Shown piece by piece: positions 1 to 5,526 of a DNA stretch of 6,931 nucleotides. Position numbers and translations under genes: made by a program. The stretch comes from Rhodospirillales bacterium. GTDB lineage: Bacteria > Pseudomonadota > Gammaproteobacteria > Steroidobacterales > Rariloculaceae. Every line of letters begins with the position of its first letter. Position 1 is the stretch's first letter. Under the pieces are notes generated by a model that was given only the letters and a program-made list of their open reading frames with translations, ran no database searches and had not been told where the DNA came from. Location of the stretch: contig JAHEEO010000165.1 of NCBI GenBank assembly GCA_024640665.1, positions 1-6,931 on the forward strand. The letters run 5' to 3'.

Positions 1-909
1 CATCACCGCCGGGGCCATTCCGAATACAGCCCAAATTGCCTTGATCAGCTGATCGCACACCCCGGGACCACTGCACGGAATGCCGATGCCGTTAATGCGC
101 CCAAAATGCAGGAAAGCCAGCCAATAAAGAACGTCGTCGACAAAGCGTTCCCCTGCATTCGCGGCGGTCATTGGTTCTAACCGGTCCGCAACTGCGTGAA
201 ACTCCTCGGGAAAGCAAAGATAGATACCACTGAGAGCAAAAATCAGCACGAAGCCGAAACTCCAAAACCCGGTTGTGCTGTGCACGTCCCAGTTGAAGCG
301 CTTCCATCCAACGCCCCGCCGCAATGTCAGACTGCGACGCCACCTTTTGATGCCGGGCCACCAGATTATAAGGCCCGTAAGCGCAACAAGCGCCACTGCG
401 ACCGCGCCAAAGCCGTTCACTTTCCGTCCCGTTGGTCCGGCAAGCAGATTGTCGTGCAGGTCGATCAGTGTCGAAACCAACCAGATGCCGGTCGCCGCCG
501 AACTCCCTACATCCACGCCGGTACGTGGGTCGAAGAGCCGCTTCTTCGTTGCCTCGTCGCGATTCAGCCAGATATCCACTGCCTGATCCGGATCAGATGC
601 GCGGTACATTTGCGCGATATGAAACCCGGGATACGAACGCATGGCGGCTGCGGCTAATTGCTCGTCCGTTAATCTCGGCTCCGTGCTCGCAGAGATGATG
701 GGTTCGGGCGTGGCTGCTACATACAATTCATTGCGATACACCAGCACGCTGCCGGTCACGCTAATAAAAAAGATGTAGAGCCCGAGGCCGATGCCGCTCC
801 ACAAATGCACCTGAAAAACCGCCCTGCGTAACCAGACCTTTTGCGGCTGCCGAACCCAGCGCTGCCAGACGGTTTTGACAGGTGCGCGACTTGCTCTGCC
901 TTGCGGCAT
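1..909 (-). CDS. PepSY-associated transmembrane protein (C-terminus off the left edge)
   Basis: An inner-membrane protein of the PepSY-TM family; 303 residues are visible and no stop is reached before base 1. Seen: a basic N-terminus, TM1 at about residues 37-57, a soluble periplasmic-type section at about 64-160 that includes a PepSY-like stretch, TM2 at about 164-184 ending in IIWWPG, a basic cytoplasmic loop (KRWRRSLTLRRG), TM3 at about 213-233, and a further hydrophobic segment at the cut end. Histidines sit in or beside the helices: H35 (QVHLW), H152 (LHDNLL), H210 (DVHSTTG) and H268 (LHFG). Known: members such as FoxB are haem-containing reductases of ferric siderophores, and others are of unknown role. 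Inference: a haem-binding electron-transfer protein. The start is the ATG at 909, 6 bases after the hydrolase stop. It has no clear Shine-Dalgarno of its own, so translational coupling is likely. A TTG directly before the ATG is an alternative start. Confidence 0.88.
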   Translation of the reverse strand, partial: MPQGRASRAPVKTVWQRWVRQPQKVWLRRAVFQVHLWSGIGLGLYIFFISVTGSVLVYRNELYVAATPEPIISASTEPRLTDEQLAAAAMRSYPGFHIAQMYRASDPDQAVDIWLNRDEATKKRLFDPRTGVDVGSSAATGIWLVSTLIDLHDNLLAGPTGRKVNGFGAVAVALVALTGLIIWWPGIKRWRRSLTLRRGVGWKRFNWDVHSTTGFWSFGFVLIFALSGIYLCFPEEFHAVADRLEPMTAANAGERFVDDVLYWLAFLHFGRINGIGIPCSGPGVCDQLIKAIWAVFGMAPAVM

Positions 910-915
910 CAAGAA

Positions 916-1830
916 CTAGTCGAGGCCTTTGGAGTCAGTCTCCCAGTTCGGGTTTGTGCACAGTGCACAGTTTGCGCCTACGAACATTTTGCCAGCCTCG
1001 TCATCCGACTTGAAATGCAAGCGCAGCCAGTTCGATGCAACATTGGCGAATTCGCCGCCGCCGGGATGGTCAACTGTCGCGGTGTGACCCGCATTGTGCC
1101 GGGCGCCATAGAACACCGGCACGTGATTGATCATTTCGAAATTTGCATGCGAGGCCGACATCATGAAATCTCGCTCGTGCCCGTTGATCAGCAGCACGGG
1201 CCCGTGCAATTGCGCCAAAGAGTCTGCAGTTGGAAATGCAGAGGCCGGCGCGTCGGGGTTGGCAGGTTGAACACCGGAGTTGAACACGCCAATTGTGTCG
1301 ACTCTGGGATCGAGGCCTAAGCTCACGGACAAGAAGCCGCCGCAGGACTGGCCCATGACCGCAACTTGATCCGTCGCGATCTTGCCTCGCAATTGCGATC
1401 CGGCACGCCTGTTTTCGGCCTCGGCCCAATCGACCGCAGCACGCAAATCGTCGGCAGTCGCCTGGCGCCGAGCCTCACCTTCAACAGCTGCTGTGGCCAG
1501 CACCAAAAAGCCGTGGGACGCGATCGTCGACAAGAAGCCACCGTAACGCGCACTATTAATTGCACAACCGCCATTGCCCCAAACCATGACAGGCAGCGTG
1601 TCGGTATTAGGGAATGCACTCAGATCCGCGGGCCGGTAAACGACGTGCCCGGCAGACTGAAACGCGGGCTCGGATATGACTGCATAACGACCGGGCACAG
1701 CCAGCGGCGCGCCTTCCAAAGGCAGCACCGTATTGATCATCTCCATGGTAATTCCCGGCGGCTGCGCGCTCGCGACACCGCTCAGCGCGAACAGCGCGGC
1801 ACTGCCGCACAAGGCTAAAGTTCTAAGCAT
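916..1830 (-). CDS. Secreted alpha/beta hydrolase
   Basis: A 304-residue exported serine hydrolase; the substrate cannot be told from sequence. Residues 1-22 form a Sec signal peptide with a hydrophobic core and an ASA|Q cleavage site. Seen: an oxyanion-hole-type loop WGNGGC near residue 88, the nucleophile elbow GQSCGG with Ser162, an acidic candidate at Asp221 (NGHERDF), and His245 or His249 (ARHNAGH) as catalytic histidine. The order Ser-Asp-His and the spacing fit the dienelactone hydrolase / chlorophyllase-like branch of the alpha/beta fold. The C-terminal tail carries Cys288-x-x-Cys291 (CALC), which could form a disulphide after export. The start at 1830 was chosen because GAGGG lies 7 bases upstream and the signal peptide begins there. 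A TTG 21 codons earlier would put a polar, non-signal extension in front. It is probably co-transcribed with the PepSY protein that follows. Confidence 0.9.
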   Translation of the reverse strand: MLRTLALCGSAALFALSGVASAQPPGITMEMINTVLPLEGAPLAVPGRYAVISEPAFQSAGHVVYRPADLSAFPNTDTLPVMVWGNGGCAINSARYGGFLSTIASHGFLVLATAAVEGEARRQATADDLRAAVDWAEAENRRAGSQLRGKIATDQVAVMGQSCGGFLSVSLGLDPRVDTIGVFNSGVQPANPDAPASAFPTADSLAQLHGPVLLINGHERDFMMSASHANFEMINHVPVFYGARHNAGHTATVDHPGGGEFANVASNWLRLHFKSDDEAGKMFVGANCALCTNPNWETDSKGLD

Positions 1831-1863
1831 AATTCGACCCTCATAGGAATTTTTCTTTGCAGC

Positions 1864-1893
1864 ATAATCGCTCACGTGCATCGCACGCTGCAA
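1864..1893 (-). promoter_or_regulatory. Candidate promoter for the hydrolase-PepSY unit with an internal palindrome
   Basis: On the minus strand a TTGCAG (-35-like, 1893-1888) and a GATTAT (-10-like, 1869-1864) are 18 bases apart. They lie about 35 bases upstream of the hydrolase ATG, in the 103-base gap after the TIM-barrel gene. The spacer holds the perfect inverted repeat CGTGC-GAT-GCACG (1887-1875), which could be a regulator site or chance. Motif match only. Confidence 0.35.
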
Positions 1894-1933
1894 GTGTGAA
1901 CGAAGCGGAAAACCGAAGCTTGATCTCCGAGGC

Positions 1934-2836
1934 TTAGATAACTGTCAGTATGTCGTAGCCAGTCGCCAGGCTTATAAGCGGGTTCCGACCCGCCGTCGGA
2001 CGATATTCCTGAGAAACGAAACCGTCATAGCCCATGGCGGCGATCTCCCGGGCAATGTATCGATAATTCATCTCGCTCGTGTCATCGATTTCAGCACGGC
2101 TTGGGACACCCGCGACATGGACATGACAAATCAGATCCAGGTTGTCGCGCATGGTGCGCACGACATCGCCGTTGGCGATCTGCACATGATAGAAATCGTA
2201 TACAACCTTGATATTGGGTGATCCGGTCCGGCGACAGACATCGAAGCCCCACTCGATATCGTCGAACACCTGGTCGGTGCGGTTATCCGCCGCCACTTTC
2301 GAGTTGGTAATCTCCATGCACACGTTGACGCCTTTTTCCTCTGCGTACGGCGCGACGCGGGAAAGTACTTCGACCGCATGATCAGCGCCTTCCTCGCGCG
2401 ACATGCCGCGGCGCTCACCAGGCAAGGCGATCAGATTGGGGCAACCGACTTCGGCACACATAGCGATGCCTGCATGGGTGGCTTCCTCGATTTGATTGTG
2501 CAACTCACGTCTGATCAGTCCGTCTTCGAAAGTGGTGCCGGTGCCGACCATGAGCGCCGGCGTCAGTCCGTAGTCTTTAAGCACCGGGATCTGTTGCGGC
2601 TGCGGCAGATCCATGCCGGCAAATCCGAGGGCTGCCAGCACCTCGCAACGCTCCTCGATGCTGAGATCCAGATCGCCCCATACCTGCGGCATGACACTTT
2701 GCTTGAGCTTGCCCTGTCGAATTCCTGGCTTCAGCGCCTGGGCCATGCGCACCTGGGCAACGAGCATCGGTGACGCTGCCAAAGCGGCGAGCAGTTTCCT
2801 GCGCTTGAGTTTCGTATTTTCGGTGCTGAGCTGCAT
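1934..2836 (-). CDS. Tat-exported TIM-barrel isomerase-like protein (Hyi / xylose isomerase-like family)
   Basis: A 300-residue protein of the AP-endonuclease-2-like TIM-barrel superfamily, closest in motif pattern to hydroxypyruvate isomerase and related sugar phosphate isomerases/epimerases. Seen: an N-terminal leader with Arg12-Arg13 followed by KLL, a hydrophobic core at about 15-27, and a possible AQA cleavage site at 32-34, which is a Tat-type leader. Metal-ligand and active-site candidates in the family order are Glu175 (VCMEITNS), Asp214 and His217 (YDFYHVQ, as in the Hyi DxYH motif), His240 (CHVHVAG) and Glu277 (SQEYRP). All four ligand positions look intact, so it is probably an active metal-dependent isomerase or epimerase acting in the periplasm; the substrate is unknown. 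The start at 2836 has GGAGG 9 bases upstream. The next gene on the strand is 103 bases away, so co-transcription with the hydrolase is possible but uncertain. Confidence 0.87.
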   Translation of the reverse strand: MQLSTENTKLKRRKLLAALAASPMLVAQVRMAQALKPGIRQGKLKQSVMPQVWGDLDLSIEERCEVLAALGFAGMDLPQPQQIPVLKDYGLTPALMVGTGTTFEDGLIRRELHNQIEEATHAGIAMCAEVGCPNLIALPGERRGMSREEGADHAVEVLSRVAPYAEEKGVNVCMEITNSKVAADNRTDQVFDDIEWGFDVCRRTGSPNIKVVYDFYHVQIANGDVVRTMRDNLDLICHVHVAGVPSRAEIDDTSEMNYRYIAREIAAMGYDGFVSQEYRPTAGRNPLISLATGYDILTVI

Positions 2837-2864
2837 AACCAGTGTCCTCCAAGTGCCCTAGTGT

Positions 2865-2897
2865 GCCAGTATCCGCCACTGGCCATCTGGATTGCCA
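2865..2897 (-). promoter_or_regulatory. Operator-like inverted repeat and weak promoter upstream of the TIM-barrel gene
   Basis: GCCAGT-N7-ACTGGC (2865-2883) is a perfect 6-bp inverted repeat. On the minus strand it overlaps a -10-like GATACT (2873-2868), with a poor -35-like TGGCAA (2897-2892) 18 bases away. It lies 29-47 bases upstream of the start at 2836, in the 171-base divergent gap shared with the cyclophilin gene. The placement fits a repressor site, but the regulator is unknown. The rest of the gap shows no other clear element. A weak plus-strand TTGAGA/GTTATT pair at 2914-2943 could serve the cyclophilin. Confidence 0.3.
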
Positions 2898-3007
2898 GCC
2901 CGGATTACCCGCGTTGAGAAAAGGCGAACCGTTTGAGGTTATTGTCGCGGCGCCGGCGTGGCGGACACGCCAATCGGCATAACCTTGACTATACAAGGAC
3001 TTATTGT

Positions 3008-3688
3008 ATGAATCGAATGTTAATTCTGGGTCTTTGCGTACCGCTGTCCGCGCTCGCACTCACGGCCTGTGAACCTCAGGCCCCGCAAATCGCCGCACCC
3101 GAAACCAGCGGACCGATCGAACACGCCCTGGTGCCACTACCCGGTAAGGAAGGCGCCGTGCCGACACTGACAAGCGCCACCCGCGTCCGGTTCGAAACCA
3201 CCGGCGGCGATGTCACAATTGAAGTCTATCCCGAGGCAGCACCGAATGCCGCACAGCGCTTTATCGAGCTGGTGCAGTCCGGGTTCTTCGATGGCACGCC
3301 CATCTCGCGGGTTGTGCCCGGTTTCGTCGCCCAGTTTGGCGTCAACTGGCGCGAGACGCACAGGGACTGGCAGAACAATAATTTCGACGACGACCCAACG
3401 CTATTCGCGCTCGAGCGTGGCACCCTCGCTTTCGCCAAGGCCGGACCCAACACGAACTCGACGCAAGTGTTCATTAACTATGCGGAGAACAACAGGCTCG
3501 CAGACCCGCAATACAACTTCACAGTGTTTGGCAGGGTCGTAACCGGCATGGAGATTGTGGATCAGTTCGTGCAGGTCGGCGATCCCAGCGGAGGACTAAA
3601 CCAGTCCCGACTCTGGGCGGACGGTGATGCCTATCTAGAATCCCTCGACATCAAGCCAACGATGATCGAGCGCGCCGCCATGCTCTGA
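3008..3688 (+). CDS. Cyclophilin-type peptidyl-prolyl isomerase, lipoprotein
   Basis: A 226-residue predicted lipoprotein that would catalyse cis-trans isomerisation of prolyl bonds in the periplasm. The leader MNRMLILGLC... ends in the lipobox LTAC with Cys21. Residue 22 is Glu rather than Asp, so Lol sorting to the outer membrane is expected. A Pro/Ala-rich linker (about 22-58) precedes the cyclophilin domain (about 59-215). Seen: FDGTPISRVVPGFVAQFG (94-111) holds Arg101, Phe106 and Gln109, the usual catalytic positions. AFAKAGPNTNSTQVFINY (141-158) is the second signature. Differences from typical members: the Phe-His before the catalytic Arg is Ile-Ser, and the later Trp and His positions seem replaced. 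The start at 3008 has AAGGA 8 bases upstream and begins the signal peptide. An upstream in-frame start at 2933 gives an Arg-rich extension that would spoil the leader. The gene stands alone on the plus strand. Confidence 0.92.
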   Translation: MNRMLILGLCVPLSALALTACEPQAPQIAAPETSGPIEHALVPLPGKEGAVPTLTSATRVRFETTGGDVTIEVYPEAAPNAAQRFIELVQSGFFDGTPISRVVPGFVAQFGVNWRETHRDWQNNNFDDDPTLFALERGTLAFAKAGPNTNSTQVFINYAENNRLADPQYNFTVFGRVVTGMEIVDQFVQVGDPSGGLNQSRLWADGDAYLESLDIKPTMIERAAML

Positions 3689-3746
3689 AAGAACCGCTGC
3701 AGAAGCGAATCCGCGAATAGTCCCACACAGGACAGGTTTGCGGGCC

Positions 3747-3783
3747 CGACACCACCGTGCCCGGCGCCCCGGCGCGAGTGTCG
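3747..3783. terminator. Possible hairpin between convergent genes
   Basis: In the 131-base gap between the convergent cyclophilin and flavoprotein genes, CGACAC (3747-3752) pairs with GTGTCG (3778-3783). The interior is GC-rich and contains GCGCC-CC-GGCGC. No T-run follows on either strand, so a classical intrinsic terminator is not shown. It may be a bidirectional structure or chance in GC-rich DNA. Confidence 0.22.
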
Positions 3784-3819
3784 CTAGGCCGACTTAATCT
3801 AAACGGCAAATCCAAACGC

Positions 3820-5421
3820 TCAACCGTCCCGCAGATGCTTCGGCCATATCCCGTAGCGGCCTGCGGAAAGAATGCCATTGGGATCGATCGCATCCTTGAG
3901 CGTCTCGTGCAGCCGCAGCAAGGCATGGTCGTTAAACGAATACGCGGCGGCGCAGTCGTCCATGAAAGCCGTGTGCGTGCGGTACTCGCCCCAACCGTGC
4001 TCGGCTGCGACTTCGACAAGCCGCTTGAACACGCGGCGCACATTCTGGTTCGCCTCGGCCTCCGGCATCACATAGAACATACACAGTATGACCAGCGTGC
4101 GGGGATGATAAGACTGCGGAAATACCAGTAACGCTGCGTCGCCTTCAAATTCCTGAAGAACACGCTGAAACACGCGTTGCGATTCAATAACCGCTTCACC
4201 GGTCATTGGAATGACCGGCGAGAAACCGAGGTGCCCCCGAGTCGCCGGTGCGAAATTTGAACGCGCACCGATCGAGAATGTCGCAAGTGTCGGGTAGCCC
4301 AAGTCCTGCGGGTCACGCGCGCTCGACTTCTCTTCGCTGGAAATCGGGAAACGGTAGAAATCGCCTTCGCGAAAGCGCACGTTCGGAATCGAAGACAAGC
4401 GCCTTTGGGTATAGTCCCATTGCGCGCGGACGACCTCTTCGGGCCCGTAGAACTTGAAGATATTCGTATAGAAAGGCACGTCGGCCTCACGTGCGAAGGC
4501 ATTTAGTTTTGCGATGTCGGTGGGGTCATCGCTGGCCAGCGCGGCGCGCAGCTCCGGATTTCGCGCGACTGCGAATCGCAGCGGCGATTGTAGATTTGTG
4601 CCGGCGTTCTGCAAGCCCGTATTCATCACGTAATTCATGTGATCGATGAGCGGGATGATGTCGTCGTGACCAAACACCTCGACGGTGCCGTCGATGTACG
4701 CCTCAGGCTCCGGCATCAGCCAGATACCCATCTTTGTCACGACACCGAAGTTCGATTGCGAAAACATCCCGTCAATGTGAGGCCCGAAACCGTACTTGAA
4801 ATGCTGCCAGGTTTTAGCGCCTGGGAGCGCGCCCATGCCCGTGCGCACGAGTTCGCCGCCGCCGGTCACCACCTCCATTCCGCAGTGCGCGTCGAAATGA
4901 TCGCGGTATGGATTCATCGTGTAGCCGACTCCGTGATCGAGCGCGTTGCCAATGACGCTGCCCCAACCTGGATCGGGGCAGTCGATCCATAACTTAAGCC
5001 CCCGCTCCTGAATGTAGCGATACAGGTCGAAATAACTCACGCCGGGCTCAACGAGCGCATAGGCGTTGCGTTCGTCGACTTCCAGAATTCGGTTCATGCG
5101 CTTCAAGTCGAGCACGACACTGCCCGACAGCACTGGTGCCGACCCCCCGTAGCCGAGGTTGCGTCCCGTAGAAATTGGATAAAGAGGTATACGTAACTCA
5201 TTGGAAATTTTAACAATTTCCTGCACCTGCTCCGTCGAATCTGGCGCGACGGCTGCTGACGCAACTTTCTCTTCGGGCTCGTCCCAAAGCGGCGAATAGG
5301 CGTCGCGATACAGGGCAACGTCGGCATCGCTGCTGAAGACCCACTCGGACCCAACGACCGCTGCAAACCGGTCCAGCGCTCGCCGGAAGTTTCGTTCACT
5401 GACACCGGGTGGTAAAGCCAT
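3820..5421 (-). CDS. FAD-linked oxidase of the vanillyl-alcohol oxidase / 4-cresol dehydrogenase family
   Basis: A 533-residue flavoprotein, full length for the family (about 520-560), with no signal peptide, so probably cytoplasmic. The N-terminal half is the PCMH-type FAD domain: ISTGRNLGYGGSAPV (83-97) and the stretch VIGNALDHGVGYT (156-168). The C-terminal half is the substrate cap ending DPNGILSAGRYGI. Active-site positions judged by motif against fungal VAO: Tyr91 (VAO Tyr108), Asp150 in DCPDPGWGS (VAO Asp170), His397 in GHLGFSPV (VAO His422, the covalent FAD ligand), and Tyr480-Arg481 (VAO Tyr503-Arg504, phenolate binding). The PchF-type covalent Tyr is not apparent and no cytochrome partner gene is adjacent. 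Inference: an oxidase-like enzyme acting on a para-substituted phenol, possibly lignin-derived. The substrate is unproven and the alternative is a dehydrogenase with a remote acceptor. The start at 5421 has GAGGAG 6 bases upstream. The gene lies 105 bases downstream of the selenoprotein on the same strand. Confidence 0.9.
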   Translation of the reverse strand: MALPPGVSERNFRRALDRFAAVVGSEWVFSSDADVALYRDAYSPLWDEPEEKVASAAVAPDSTEQVQEIVKISNELRIPLYPISTGRNLGYGGSAPVLSGSVVLDLKRMNRILEVDERNAYALVEPGVSYFDLYRYIQERGLKLWIDCPDPGWGSVIGNALDHGVGYTMNPYRDHFDAHCGMEVVTGGGELVRTGMGALPGAKTWQHFKYGFGPHIDGMFSQSNFGVVTKMGIWLMPEPEAYIDGTVEVFGHDDIIPLIDHMNYVMNTGLQNAGTNLQSPLRFAVARNPELRAALASDDPTDIAKLNAFAREADVPFYTNIFKFYGPEEVVRAQWDYTQRRLSSIPNVRFREGDFYRFPISSEEKSSARDPQDLGYPTLATFSIGARSNFAPATRGHLGFSPVIPMTGEAVIESQRVFQRVLQEFEGDAALLVFPQSYHPRTLVILCMFYVMPEAEANQNVRRVFKRLVEVAAEHGWGEYRTHTAFMDDCAAAYSFNDHALLRLHETLKDAIDPNGILSAGRYGIWPKHLRDG

Positions 5422-5437
5422 TGTGTTCTCCTCGTCT

Positions 5438-5477
5438 GGTATGCAGATGATACCTGTAGTTCGCCCGGCAATCGGGC
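5438..5477. repeat. Two short inverted repeats in the selenoprotein-flavoprotein gap
   Basis: GGTAT-N7-ATACC (5438-5454) and GCCCG-GCAAT-CGGGC (5463-5477) are perfect 5-bp inverted repeats in the 105-base gap. The first lies just upstream of the flavoprotein ribosome binding site and could be an operator. The second could be a weak hairpin. Neither has a T-run, so no terminator is claimed between the two genes. Confidence 0.25.
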
Positions 5478-5526
5478 CGGCCGCGGCCCACGCCGCGCTC
5501 GTCAGCTATCAGCAGCGCAGCACCAT

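Noticed and set aside
841..1320. Plus-strand 159-residue ORF
   Set aside because: It is antisense to the hydrolase and PepSY genes, with no family motifs and no ribosome binding site seen.
1831..1893. TTG start giving a 325-residue hydrolase
   Set aside because: It adds 21 polar residues in front of the signal peptide, whereas the ATG at 1830 has GAGGG at the right distance.
2933..3007. Upstream start for the cyclophilin
   Set aside because: It would add an Arg-rich stretch before a clear lipoprotein leader, and the ATG at 3008 has its own well-placed ribosome binding site.
3820..3822. TGA stop of the flavoprotein as a second selenocysteine
   Set aside because: The frame ends again six codons later, the protein is already full length, and no GGUC-type hairpin follows.
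3757..4131. Plus-strand ORF over the flavoprotein C-terminus
   Set aside because: It is a shadow of the flavoprotein gene with low-complexity composition and no recognisable domain.
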